From a virus, in IMG/VR virus record IMGVR_UViG_3300017760_000030, positions 1-35,756 of that record: 35,756 bases of DNA. One strand, 5' to 3'. The notes beneath the pieces are model-generated. The model was not told the DNA's origin and made no database searches. It worked only from the letters and a program-made list of their open reading frames with translations. Positions 27,201 to 34,973 of the stretch are shown one piece after another (the first letter of the stretch is position 1; each line of letters starts with the position of its first letter). The position numbers were made by a program, and so were the translations under genes.

Positions 27201-29256
27201 CTTGTTCTTGCTGAAGTCTTATGACATTTTCAAAAGTGGTATCAAGAACTTGAGTTGTACTATCCCAACCTTTGACAACTCCAGTATGAGTTGTTAGTGA
27301 AGCCTCTGGTGAAAAAGTTCCAGTTATATCCTTTAGAACAAAGTGAGCTCTAAATACAGCGTCAGGTGGATTAGAGGTTGTATATCTAAATCCACTATCT
27401 GTAATTTTCATAGATTTAGCTGCACCAATATTTGTAGTTGTAGAAATTAATTTAGTTCCAGAACCGCTAGTAGTTTCTGAAACACTTACAGTTGGTAGTT
27501 TAGTATAACCACCCCCTCCATCAGATATAAAAACTTTTTGAATTGAACCAGCTTCAGTAGATGCTGATTCAACATCTTCAAAAGTATCAAACTCTAAAAC
27601 TATTTGGTCTGTAGATGTGGTGTGAGTGTCTATTTTTTCTACGACAGTATTAGTAAGAATATTATGTCCAGCATCTATTGATGTTGCTCCAACAACATCT
27701 GTTGCATTTAAAAGTAAAAAGTCAACATTTTGACCACGAATATAAATTTTTACTCTATCATCTGGAGCCTCTGAAAAAATTATTTGTGTTATAGAAACAG
27801 TCCATTGAGTAGAGCCATCTTTTTTAAATTGTGGAAATACTACATCATCAAATGTTATATAAAGAGGGCCATCAGTTACACCATTTACATTAGTAAAAGA
27901 AAATGTTGCAGTTGTTCCATCTCCAAGAAAACTGTCACTTTCAGTAGTTTCTAAAGCTATTTTAAATTCTTCTAAATGTGTAGTAGTTGCATCTTCGATA
28001 AGAATAGTATCAGAGGTTATTCCCTCTTGGAGAATACCTCCACCAACCATACTTACAAAACCAGTTGCATCAGAAGTAGACTCATCTAAAGAGTTAGCAG
28101 TGAAGCCTATAGTATCCCCAACTTCGTAACCAGTTCCAACATCATCAACAATTACTTCACTTACAGAACCCTCTGAAATACCATTAACAACTACAGTTGC
28201 AAATGCATTACCTACTGCTTCCATTGCAATCGACTCTGTATCAGAGTGAAGAATACCATCATTTGTTACAGTAGTATCAGCAACAATACCCTTTACTGTA
28301 AAATTTACTGTTACATCTCTTTCTGTAGATGTTGCAGTAACTGTTTCACCATCAGTAAATACACCAACTACATTTGATATTTGAAGTGATGTAACAGAGT
28401 CATTAAAATTTTCATTTTGTTGTTGTGTAGTAACAGCACTTTCAACGATAGCTGTTGCTCCAGACGAACTCCCAGTAATCAATTGATTTACAACTTCATC
28501 TCCAGAAGCACCACCTATTGGAGTAACTCTAATTGATGTTTGTGTTGACCATTCGGCCTGAGACAATCTCATCATATATTCGTTAGGATAAAAAATTTCA
28601 GAATTTTCCCCTAACAACATTCTCATAAATAATTTGTGGCCTTCAGAACTTCCTTTAGAAGCATATAAGTCTTTAATATTTTTTATTAATTTTCTTTTAT
28701 CAACTCCAGAAGCTAAATTTTCTGGTATAGAAACCATAAACTGATCTCGCATTTGGTCTAAGAAATCAAAAAGAGTATTATCTACATTTGCATATTCAAG
28801 CATCTGTTGAATGTTTTGTATAGGGTTTCCACGATACTCAACAATAGTTGCAGTAGAATTAGAAGTTCCACCAGTTATTGTTTCGCCATTAGCAAATTTT
28901 TGTTGACCAGTAATATAGAGGTATGTATTTCTAGAATCTTCTACAACAACTTTTGCTGTTGCTTTTGATGTTCCACCAGTTACAGTTTCACCAACAACAA
29001 ATTGGCCAAGAGTGCCCTCCCCAATCTCTGTAACAATTCTCTCACCATCAGTTTCATCTAAAATATATGATGTACTTGCAGTTTCTTGAACAACATAATT
29101 TATCGTCTGTGTAAGAGTTAAACGACCAGCTTCTAAAAACTGAAAATAGTCTTTTACAAAATTCACAAATACTGGGTGGTCTGCTTGAACAAAATCAGGC
29201 ACCTGCCCTTCTATAAGGGGTGATACCTTTTTAGTAAATTTTGATTGGTCTGCCAT
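24283..29256 (-). CDS. gp7: gp7-like baseplate wedge protein, enlarged, with cupredoxin-like insert (1657 aa)
   Basis: It sits between gp6 and gp8, as gene 7 does in T4. Residues 27-42 ('HPVFVNFVKDYFQFLE') and 190-220 ('IKNIKDLYASKGSSEGHKLF', 'MRMLLGENSE') match a stretch of T4 gp7 with 'Y.STKG.EAS.KFLF.VL..E'. 'VHPAGFQPFG' at 1092-1101 matches its 'VHPVGF'. It is half again as long as T4 gp7 (1032 aa). The additions are short beta units 'TVTGGTSKATAKVV', a cupredoxin-like domain (about 735-860; His789, Cys842, His845, Met848), and from about residue 640 to the end many copies of an 'ILLEDG / LILEDGF / ILLDGT' motif. It follows gp6 by 3 nt with no clear ribosome binding site, so coupled translation is likely. 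Identification as gp7 rests on position and these motifs; the T4 sequence was compared from memory. Confidence 0.8.
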   Translation of the reverse strand: MADQSKFTKKVSPLIEGQVPDFVQADHPVFVNFVKDYFQFLEAGRLTLTQTINYVVQETASTSYILDETDGERIVTEIGEGTLGQFVVGETVTGGTSKATAKVVVEDSRNTYLYITGQQKFANGETITGGTSNSTATIVEYRGNPIQNIQQMLEYANVDNTLFDFLDQMRDQFMVSIPENLASGVDKRKLIKNIKDLYASKGSSEGHKLFMRMLLGENSEIFYPNEYMMRLSQAEWSTQTSIRVTPIGGASGDEVVNQLITGSSSGATAIVESAVTTQQQNENFNDSVTSLQISNVVGVFTDGETVTATSTERDVTVNFTVKGIVADTTVTNDGILHSDTESIAMEAVGNAFATVVVNGISEGSVSEVIVDDVGTGYEVGDTIGFTANSLDESTSDATGFVSMVGGGILQEGITSDTILIEDATTTHLEEFKIALETTESDSFLGDGTTATFSFTNVNGVTDGPLYITFDDVVFPQFKKDGSTQWTVSITQIIFSEAPDDRVKIYIRGQNVDFLLLNATDVVGATSIDAGHNILTNTVVEKIDTHTTSTDQIVLEFDTFEDVESASTEAGSIQKVFISDGGGGYTKLPTVSVSETTSGSGTKLISTTTNIGAAKSMKITDSGFRYTTSNPPDAVFRAHFVLKDITGTFSPEASLTTHTGVVKGWDSTTQVLDTTFENVIRLQQEQAGTFNEGIQLEQGNLEHMPSGVLLEDEQDFDDGENIILNGTGTSTPAAQTIIFKVKVIYDTTLEQNIFYIQDEAKPILTLYEGNTYYFDLSDSSLYGTTSIINHQLKFSTTSGGTHNSGVEYTVGVTTSAATIEVGTTGAYIQIVVAENAPRLYYYCVNHNGMGNQANTSQYVTTVDNEGGAVIFDSTDHGPNIANISLEDGVVGRKDTDVILLEDNSGTIFLEETIIGQLADVGDNLLIDRYRENKNAGSQFILLEEDGGGKLSTEDFGNQLILNGTDASSTDAMGQIVLADETGVGNIILNATDSSSTDADGDIINESPIDFSNQDVTITDSGGASGTIVTADIATGTTSVATTSTTAGQYDKISHRLGEDLVRIQDSYYYQDYSYEVQIGQSFASYINEMKKAVHPAGFQPFGRVTLATLVSAQIGTAAAGVAAYTGDDTFSPILASTLQTIFAQTLQSRLETIVPMEIGNRDEKIIQEDGVLPGDNLVLDASAASTDVGDNILFEDGQGMDLEDGFHMTGDAFLYEINTRTHDDFTTAGTGTGGGRMMSEKSHAPSGKGDRIVVKEFVTKITARPTPKLVRNLLIYLAETPFGNENGGDGIALESTASVFDTGNLLLDGTLPLDQTTTFTELERNTIGDNILLDGTSSSAADSGDSLLLEDGFVLVLERESLGVDGETFRILGEDDDGSKTSRILQEGGEWNFPLNFASNIGDHIILDGNNNNEETIPISDIGHFQFSDILRKEKFIINDGKTNRFDINAGEDTGIQMEDAGQLILEDGFHLVQETTKRNRFDLEINGALVVEDFDTISTIELLLDENEDNIIFEDYTENSFWGSRGLGNVTNFGIKLEYGEGTILLDSHGGDTSIDLGGGDQLLLEEDFTIPTSVALETTNKIISKGQIPLRNFSLNSNEILRGYDPIVRSADVNVRSTGEIVLEDATDATNSNTDYLLEETNGDNLDLEGATGLTV

Positions 29257-29259
29257 TTA

Positions 29260-31194
29260 TTAATACGCCGAACTAGATGGTGTTGATGAAGTTGATGATA
29301 CATTTGTTGTTGTAGTACCAGCAGTGCTTGTGGTGGTTGTGTATCCAACTCCAGTTGTAGCAGTAGCATCAACTCCTGCAGCTATCTGTGTATTTGTTAA
29401 ATCTATTTCAAGTATTTGATTTCTTACAGGAGTAACATCATATGAATTTGGAATAGCAGTTACACGAATTTGTGATGAAGATGAATTATCAACTTCAGCA
29501 ACAGCTGTAATAATTACTGCATTTATTGAAATAGTTCCATTTACATAATCTACAGTTCCTGCAGTTGAATTAAGATAAACTCTTTCTCCAGATACGATAC
29601 TATAAATTCTAAGATTGTCCGCACCATCATCATCAAAAAAATATTTAGTAGTTGTAACTCCGTTTAAATAAAATCCAGTTGATGCAATAACACCACCACC
29701 TACGGAATTGTGACCAGAGTGTGGGTTATAAAATTTATTATTAAAATTTAAATTATAGTTTTTGGAAGTTGATATTTCTGGAGTAAATAGTTTAGCCATA
29801 GTTACAGTTGTGGTGTTATTTAATATAGCTGTATCTGAATTATCAATCAAACCTAAAAGTTTTGAATGTCTAAAAGGAGCATTAAATGTTTGAAGCTCTG
29901 AAGTGTTATAATTTGAAATTGTTGTATTTACTAAAGATGTTAAATCTGAAGCAGATTGTGTTGTAGCACTTGAATCATATTGTATAGTTGTATTCAGTAT
30001 TAGTGTTGTAGTTTCTGCATCAACAATTACTGGAGTAACAGAAGAAACTTTAAATGAATTTAAATCATTCACTAAATTAGTTTTTTGTGTATCTGTTAAA
30101 TTATTACCTGTAGTAGATTTAATAGAAATAAAAACTTTACCATACTCTGGAGTTGAACTCACTCCTGTACTTGTATCATAGCTTCCATCTTCGCCACCCC
30201 AAACTGAAATTGCTTGTGTATTCGCAAATAGTCTTCTTACATAAGTTTTGTAATCACTTGTGGTAACTGCTCTACCTTGAGCTGCATAATCTAATGGTGC
30301 ATTTAATTTTATAGAATTAATACTTTCTGGTTCTGCACCACCTGTTGCAGATGCAACAGTAGTCACAGTAACTCCAGTTACACTATCTATAGAAGTTGGC
30401 GATGAAAATGTAGTAGCACCATTTGCAGCTGTTTTATTTGAAACCACATATTGCATTGTAACAATATTACCATCTGATAAACCACCACTTACAACACCAT
30501 CTCCAAAGTAAACTTCAAATCTTCCTGCCTCTACTTCTTGCAAAAAATAAACTGTGCTAGAAGCAGAGAGTTGTGATATATCTGTTGCTTTTGTATAAGT
30601 TGTAGTTGTAGTATCTGTGTTTGATGTTTGAACTTTAACAGTAAGAGTTGATGTATCAGAGCGTGGGTCTGTAAGAATAAATCTCTGGTCAATATCACTA
30701 GAGTCTACAATATACTTTGTGGTAACATACGTTCCCTCATAAATATTAGTAGAATCAAAATTAACAGCACTACCAACATTACTGGCAGTAACATCAGAGA
30801 TAGTTACAAACTGATAATTAGTTCCATCAACAGAAGCAGTAAAAGCAGTTCCTGCAGGCATTGTCTTTGTAGATGCATTAGTAGATAATACTACATTAAC
30901 AGTTGCTATAGGTGCTCGTGCAGAACTCACCTCATATCCTAAAGTCTTAGCATGAGATACTGCACTAGATCGTAAACTTGAACTATCTAAAAACATTTCA
31001 TTTGCAACCATGTTAGTATTGTATGCTAGATAGTGTGTATTGTATGCAAGGGTATCAAGAAGTATGTTCATACCAGAACCCTCAAAGTCATAGTCTTTAA
31101 ATTGATTTTGATTTTTAAGAAAAACTTTTAAGTTATCTTTAATATTATCAAAGTCAAGTTCTGTAACTTTTAATCTTTTATCATTTACTGCCAT
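29260..31194 (-). CDS. gp6: Baseplate wedge protein gp6
   Basis: Homologue of T4 gp6, which dimerises to join the six wedges into a ring around the hub. The N-terminus is diagnostic: 'LKVTELDFDNIKDNLKVFLK', 'YDFEGSGMNILLDTLAYNTH', 'YLAYNTNMVANEMFLDSSSL', 'SAVSHAKTLGYEVSSARAP'. This run is shared with gpJ-like baseplate proteins. The middle holds 'VYFGDGVVSGGLSDGNIVTM' and 'RAVTTSDYKTYVRRLF', also typical of gp6/gpJ. The length of 644 aa is close to T4 gp6 (660 aa). The C-terminus ends in a Thr/Ser-rich, probably flexible tail (STAGTTTTNVSSTSSTPSS). The start overlaps the stop of gp25 by one base (TAATG), so gp25 and gp6 are coupled, as expected of proteins that assemble together. Confidence 0.96.
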   Translation of the reverse strand: MAVNDKRLKVTELDFDNIKDNLKVFLKNQNQFKDYDFEGSGMNILLDTLAYNTHYLAYNTNMVANEMFLDSSSLRSSAVSHAKTLGYEVSSARAPIATVNVVLSTNASTKTMPAGTAFTASVDGTNYQFVTISDVTASNVGSAVNFDSTNIYEGTYVTTKYIVDSSDIDQRFILTDPRSDTSTLTVKVQTSNTDTTTTTYTKATDISQLSASSTVYFLQEVEAGRFEVYFGDGVVSGGLSDGNIVTMQYVVSNKTAANGATTFSSPTSIDSVTGVTVTTVASATGGAEPESINSIKLNAPLDYAAQGRAVTTSDYKTYVRRLFANTQAISVWGGEDGSYDTSTGVSSTPEYGKVFISIKSTTGNNLTDTQKTNLVNDLNSFKVSSVTPVIVDAETTTLILNTTIQYDSSATTQSASDLTSLVNTTISNYNTSELQTFNAPFRHSKLLGLIDNSDTAILNNTTTVTMAKLFTPEISTSKNYNLNFNNKFYNPHSGHNSVGGGVIASTGFYLNGVTTTKYFFDDDGADNLRIYSIVSGERVYLNSTAGTVDYVNGTISINAVIITAVAEVDNSSSSQIRVTAIPNSYDVTPVRNQILEIDLTNTQIAAGVDATATTGVGYTTTTSTAGTTTTNVSSTSSTPSSSAY

Positions 31195-31622
31195 TATCGT
31201 AATCTCTCTAACATAACTGATAAGTCAACTAATTCAGTAGGGGTATTCACGACATAAAATTCTATAGATACTTCATAAGCATTTTTATCTAGGTTTGGAA
31301 TTGCTGTAACTCCAACCAATCTTGCTCTTGGTTCAAAGTTATTAATTACATCTTCTATTTTTCTTGCAAGTATTTGTGCTGTAATTGGAGTCATAAGTTC
31401 AAACAACATATCTCTAACACCAGATGCAATCTCTGGGTGAAAAGGTTTTTCGTAATGATTAAGTAATACCAGATTACGAATAGAACGCTTCACAGCTTTA
31501 ACATCAGTTATATCTTGTATATCAGAGTTAGAAGATTTCTTACCAAAGAATAAATCTAGGTCTGTGTACTGTCTAGCATTTCTACTAGAAGTATTTTGTG
31601 TTGCAGCGTCATATAAGGCCAA
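31194..31622 (-). CDS. gp25: Baseplate wedge protein gp25, TTG start
   Basis: Homologue of T4 gp25 (GPW_gp25 family), the sheath-initiating wedge subunit also found in type VI secretion (TssE) and contractile pyocins. Motifs: 'DVKAVKRSIRNLVLLN' at 40-55, 'YEKPFHPEIASGVRDMLFE' at 57-75, and 'NNFEPRARLVGV' at 94-105. The EPR is the family's core motif. The length of 142 aa fits (T4: 132 aa). The frame has no ATG before residue 72. The start is TTG at 31620-31622, preceded 8 nt upstream by a perfect GAGGAG (31631-31636) and by a late promoter at 31647-31654. The rare start may keep gp25 synthesis low or set its ratio to gp6, to which it is coupled by TAATG. Confidence 0.95.
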   Translation of the reverse strand: MALYDAATQNTSSRNARQYTDLDLFFGKKSSNSDIQDITDVKAVKRSIRNLVLLNHYEKPFHPEIASGVRDMLFELMTPITAQILARKIEDVINNFEPRARLVGVTAIPNLDKNAYEVSIEFYVVNTPTELVDLSVMLERLR

Positions 31623-31630
31623 TTTGAAGA

Positions 31631-31636
31631 CTCCTC
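31631..31636 (-). promoter_or_regulatory. Ribosome binding site of gp25
   Basis: GAGGAG on the minus strand with an 8-nt spacer to TTG (31620-31622). It fixes the non-ATG start, since the next in-frame ATG is 71 codons further on, inside the conserved domain. Confidence 0.85.
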
Positions 31637-31646
31637 ATCTTTGTTT

Positions 31647-31654
31647 TATTTATA
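31647..31654 (-). promoter_or_regulatory. T4-type late promoter
   Basis: Exact TATAAATA on the minus strand, 24 nt before the TTG of gp25 and 4 nt past the stop of the 508-aa gene. It drives gp25, gp6 and the gp7-like gene (7.3 kb). Confidence 0.87.
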
Positions 31655-31658
31655 ACGA

Positions 31659-33185
31659 TTATCCTTTAAAATTTGGGTCTAATTTTTCTAAAACGATATA
31701 CTTAACTCTCATTATAGTCATGTTTGCTGGGTTTGCTTGTTTTTCCCCATCATCATACACTTGTTGTGAAAGTTCAATTAACTTTGGGTCTTTACCATCT
31801 ATTACATATTTAACACCATAATCATCACCACCATATTCATTTGGGTTATCATAAGCATAGAACTTAAACCCTCTCCTTTCTTTTTTCTCACCATAGTAAG
31901 GTCTTCCACGAACAGCTAAAATTGTATAAGGTTGTTGTTTTAATGTAAGTTTTGTCATATCATCAACTAGTTTTGAACCTTTCCTTTTAGCTAAAGTTGG
32001 AGTTAAATCTTTTGTATGAAACCATTCAGCAACTGTAACCTTTCTCATTGCAATACCTTTAATTGATATTGTTGATTTTTCAGTTTTCTTTACTTTCACA
32101 GTTTCCACTTGTTTTGTAACTGGATTTGGTTTAGTTACAGTTTCAACTTTTACAGTATTTTGAACCTCTGGCGTTGTAACTTCAATTACTTTTTGTTTTT
32201 CTCCTACTGATCCAGATGGAACTGTTATGGGTTTATAATTAAGTGGGTCAGCAAAAAGTTTTTTTCGTTCTTCAGCTGCAAGAGCTAAATCTGCTTCCAT
32301 CTTTGCTTTAAAACTGTCTGATTTAATTGCATCAGTTGCTTTAGTTATATCTGCATTTATTTTTTCTGTTGGAAGATTAAGGGCTGTTAAACTATCTAAT
32401 TTTTTTATTAAATTATTTATTTTAAATTCTGATTTTCTACTTACTGCATCTGTATTTGCGGAGATAACTGAAACAGCCTCTTTCTCTGGTGGCACCAAAG
32501 CTTGTTTAACTTCTACTGGTTTCTCTTTGATAAGTGTTATAATGTATTTTGCTTTTAATTCTAAATAAGTTCCAGTTGCTTTTGGAACTATAATCTTACC
32601 ATTAAGTGAATAATTTATATTTGTAAAAAAACTTTGATTGGTCTTTTTACCTTGAACCTCTAAAATTTCTTTAGGTGTTTTTGATAAGGTAAGTGTGGCA
32701 GCATTGCTAACTCTATCTTCAACTTCTTCTGTAGTAACTCCAGTTCCAGAATTTGCTGCAGGTATTTCTATGTTTGGTGCAAGTGCACATACATCACCAC
32801 CTGTTGCTAATTTTGATGTGGCATCTGTAACAAGTTTATCTAGTCCTAAACCTTTTTCTTTAAGTGTATTTCCAAAATCTTTTTCAAGTTCTGCTAGTTT
32901 ATTATTAAAAGCTGCGATGCCTTCTATTGTGGTTTTATCAATGTCATTAATAAGACTTGTAAGTTCTGATTGAAAATTTACATTTGGTACTTCTGGTAAA
33001 TCTAATGCAAGTCCATCAAGTCCAGCTTTTACATCAGTTAATGCTGTGTTAAATGCTGCAGCTGCATCTGATGCAGCTGCATCTAATTTTGCTGTAATCT
33101 CATTTTCTAAACTTTCAATCTTTAATGATGCTGCATTAAGTTCTGGACTTGCACCACATAGATTTGGAATATTGAAATTTGCCAT
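31659..33185 (-). CDS. Unidentified structural protein between gp5 and gp25 (508 aa)
   Basis: I do not recognise a named family. Residues 1-135 are Ala/Leu/Asp-rich and mostly helical ('LNAASLKIESLENEITAKLD', 'AAASDAAAAFNTALTDVKAG', 'IAAFNNKLAELEKDFGNTLK'), with coiled-coil spacing. Residues 135-330 mix loops and helices ('VEDRVSNAATLTLSKTPKEI', 'KLDSLTALNLPTEKINADI'). A low-complexity Val/Thr/Lys linker follows ('KVETVTKPNPVTKQVETVKV'). The C-terminal 130 residues look like a compact globular domain rich in aromatic and basic residues ('RGRPYYGEKKERRGFKFYAY', 'DNPNEYGGDDYGVKYVIDG', 'MTIMRVKYIVLEKLDPNFKG'). It is cotranscribed with gp5, 2 nt after its stop, with an AGGAG ribosome binding site, so a hub- or wedge-associated role is likely. 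A long N-terminal helix plus C-terminal domain would also suit a tail-tube or needle partner; this is inference. Confidence 0.88.
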   Translation of the reverse strand: MANFNIPNLCGASPELNAASLKIESLENEITAKLDAAASDAAAAFNTALTDVKAGLDGLALDLPEVPNVNFQSELTSLINDIDKTTIEGIAAFNNKLAELEKDFGNTLKEKGLGLDKLVTDATSKLATGGDVCALAPNIEIPAANSGTGVTTEEVEDRVSNAATLTLSKTPKEILEVQGKKTNQSFFTNINYSLNGKIIVPKATGTYLELKAKYIITLIKEKPVEVKQALVPPEKEAVSVISANTDAVSRKSEFKINNLIKKLDSLTALNLPTEKINADITKATDAIKSDSFKAKMEADLALAAEERKKLFADPLNYKPITVPSGSVGEKQKVIEVTTPEVQNTVKVETVTKPNPVTKQVETVKVKKTEKSTISIKGIAMRKVTVAEWFHTKDLTPTLAKRKGSKLVDDMTKLTLKQQPYTILAVRGRPYYGEKKERRGFKFYAYDNPNEYGGDDYGVKYVIDGKDPKLIELSQQVYDDGEKQANPANMTIMRVKYIVLEKLDPNFKG

Positions 33186-33187
33186 TC

Positions 33188-34693
33188 TTAATCTCCTATG
33201 AATACAGTCGCTGACGCAGACTCAATTTTATTAGAACCATCTGAACCAGATACACCTGCTGGATCATCGCCAGTATCCACAGTATCATCAAGACGAGCAG
33301 CACCTTTTGAACCATTGTTAATATTAACACTATTTGTTGCTGTTGCTGAACCACCGCCAGAATCCATATCAATATCTGCTTCTGAAGTGATTGTCATTTT
33401 TGTTGCAGATTTCATATTTAATGTTGTACCTGATTTGATTGCCATAATACCAGATACAGTATCTATTGAAACATTATCAATTGCATTAAGTGTAAGCTTA
33501 CCACCAGTTGTTGCTGCAAAGATATCACTCTTTGCAACTAGTTTATATTTACCATTATTAATTCTTTGTTCATTACCCTCTGTAGTTACATCAACATCTG
33601 CACCAATACGACCTTTTACATTTTCAGTAATATTAAATGCATGACTACCATTTATTTCTTCTTCAACATTTCCACCAGACTCACCATACCCAACTTTTCT
33701 TCTAAAGTTCTTACCTATTTTTTGTGTATAGTTTCCCTCTACCTCTAAATGATAATCACCTTTTACAAGATGACGAACAGTACCGCCAATAGTTAAATTT
33801 ACAGCACCCTCAATGTATACGTTAGAACCACCCATAATAATTTCACAATTATCACCAATAACTTTAACTGTCTTACTACCATCTGCAATTACTTCCTCAT
33901 ATGTTCCAGAACTATGTGAACGAAAAGTTCTTTCCCCGCCAGGTGTGTCATCTACTTCTGTAAGATGTCCAGACTCAGATTCAAAAACATGATTGTATGG
34001 ATAAAGACCAGAGCGATATATTCCATAGTCATCTCCATCTTCGTTATTGTAATCAATATCTTTTGGATGCGGTTCATCAAACTTTCCACGATCTTCTTGT
34101 ACTGCTTCATCTGATACTGTGGGAAGATATGGTTGTGTTGCAGTTTGAACTTCAGTTTGTCTATTTGTTCTTCTTGCTATAAGTAAGTCATGTGATTCTG
34201 ACATTTCTCCTTGTGCAAGTCTGCTTGTATCTGATTCTCCTAAGTCATGGCCTGATGGCATGTCTACTTCAAATCCATCTACTGGATATGGCCCATATGT
34301 TGGAGTTCCAGCATATTCTGGTTGTTCACTATAAGGACTACGAGGATCATTAAAACCTTTAGCTGGATTTGGAAGTTCATTTGGTTTGCCAGGCAGACTT
34401 CCAATAACAATAGGTTGTTGTTTATCTTTTGCGTCTGCAAAGAAGCCTACCACCCATGTTCCCTCAACTAGAAAAGATGGAGTATTACCTAATCCCTGCA
34501 TAGACGGATTTGTCGTTGGAGCCATAACAGTAGCCCATGGTAAATCTTTTGTAGGAATGTCTGTTAAATCTTCTGTGTGAAATCCAAGACAACGTACACG
34601 AACACGACCCAAAGCATCTGGATCGTTTCTATCCTCTATAACACCAGTAAACCAAACAAAACCATCAAGACCCATAAAATAATTTTCAGACAT
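33188..34693 (-). CDS. gp5: Baseplate hub protein gp5 (VgrG-like) without lysozyme domain
   Basis: Homologue of the T4 central spike/hub protein. Residues 10-100 form the OB-fold domain ('FVWFTGVIEDRNDPDALGRV', 'RVRCLGFHTEDLTDIPTKDL', 'PWATVMAPT', 'GTWVVGFFADAKDKQQPIVI'). Residues 230-285 carry the VgrG/gp5 signature ('YPYNHVFESESGHLTEVDDT', then PGGERTFRSHSSGTYEEVIADGS). From about 283 on, a triple-stranded beta-helix needle is suggested by short alternating strands ('VYIEGAVNLTIGG', 'YHLEVEGNYTQKIGKNF', 'YKLVAKSDIFAATTGGKLTL', 'INTVSGIMAIKSGTTLNMKS'-like). T4 gp5 has a lysozyme domain between these parts. Here residues 105-230 are an acidic, Pro/Gly-rich linker with no muramidase motif. Late promoter at 34714-34721, AAGGAG ribosome binding site; the 508-aa gene follows. 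Confidence 0.93.
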   Translation of the reverse strand: MSENYFMGLDGFVWFTGVIEDRNDPDALGRVRVRCLGFHTEDLTDIPTKDLPWATVMAPTTNPSMQGLGNTPSFLVEGTWVVGFFADAKDKQQPIVIGSLPGKPNELPNPAKGFNDPRSPYSEQPEYAGTPTYGPYPVDGFEVDMPSGHDLGESDTSRLAQGEMSESHDLLIARRTNRQTEVQTATQPYLPTVSDEAVQEDRGKFDEPHPKDIDYNNEDGDDYGIYRSGLYPYNHVFESESGHLTEVDDTPGGERTFRSHSSGTYEEVIADGSKTVKVIGDNCEIIMGGSNVYIEGAVNLTIGGTVRHLVKGDYHLEVEGNYTQKIGKNFRRKVGYGESGGNVEEEINGSHAFNITENVKGRIGADVDVTTEGNEQRINNGKYKLVAKSDIFAATTGGKLTLNAIDNVSIDTVSGIMAIKSGTTLNMKSATKMTITSEADIDMDSGGGSATATNSVNINNGSKGAARLDDTVDTGDDPAGVSGSDGSNKIESASATVFIGD

Positions 34694-34713
34694 AGTTAGA
34701 CTCCTTACTGTGT

Positions 34714-34721
34714 TATTTATA
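34714..34721 (-). promoter_or_regulatory. T4-type late promoter
   Basis: Exact TATAAATA on the minus strand, 20 nt before the ATG of gp5 and 5 nt past the stop of the 71-codon gene. It drives gp5 and the 508-aa gene. Confidence 0.87.
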
Positions 34722-34726
34722 AGGAA

Positions 34727-34942
34727 TTATTTAAGTTTCATGTAAGTAAGATTTGGTAAATCTTTATCCTTGACAAGTTGTCTTGTTTTTCTTTTAGGTT
34801 CATATTCTTTATATTTTTCTAGCTCGTATACGAGTTCTTCATTCTCATTATCTTTATTTAATTTGGATATTACTTTTCGGGCATCAACTAATTTCAAATC
34901 TTTTTGAAGAACTTGCTTAGAGCAAACTCTATATTTGACCAG
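34727..34942 (-). CDS. Small basic protein with apparent CTG start (71 aa)
   Basis: An open frame of 71 codons with no ATG, GTG or TTG near its 5' end. Translation is proposed to start at CTG (34940-34942), because AAAGGAG (34948-34954) lies 7 nt upstream and a late promoter (34974-34981) lies 31 nt upstream, the same layout as the other late genes here. Upstream of CTG the frame closes with a TAG two codons earlier, which rules out a longer start. The product would read MVKYRVCSKQVLQKDLKLVD, then ARKVISKLNKDNENEELVYE, then LEKYKEYEPKRKTRQLVKDK, and end DLPNLTYMKLK. It is Lys/Glu-rich, largely helical, and has real codon character (phage-like A/T third positions). I do not recognise the family. 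A sequencing error at the start codon (ATG read as CTG) is an alternative explanation. Confidence 0.7.
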   Translation of the reverse strand: MVKYRVCSKQVLQKDLKLVDARKVISKLNKDNENEELVYELEKYKEYEPKRKTRQLVKDKDLPNLTYMKLK

Positions 34943-34973
34943 TTTCTATCTCCTTTAATAAGTTTGGAAATTT

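Noticed and set aside
350-34580. Plus-strand open frames of 60-190 codons (for example 8169-8735, 13864-14274, 20762-21214, 33198-33644)
   Set aside because: Each lies antisense to a well-supported gene; the products are Val/Ser/Pro/Leu-rich complements of beta-repeat proteins, and no ribosome binding sites or promoters fit them.
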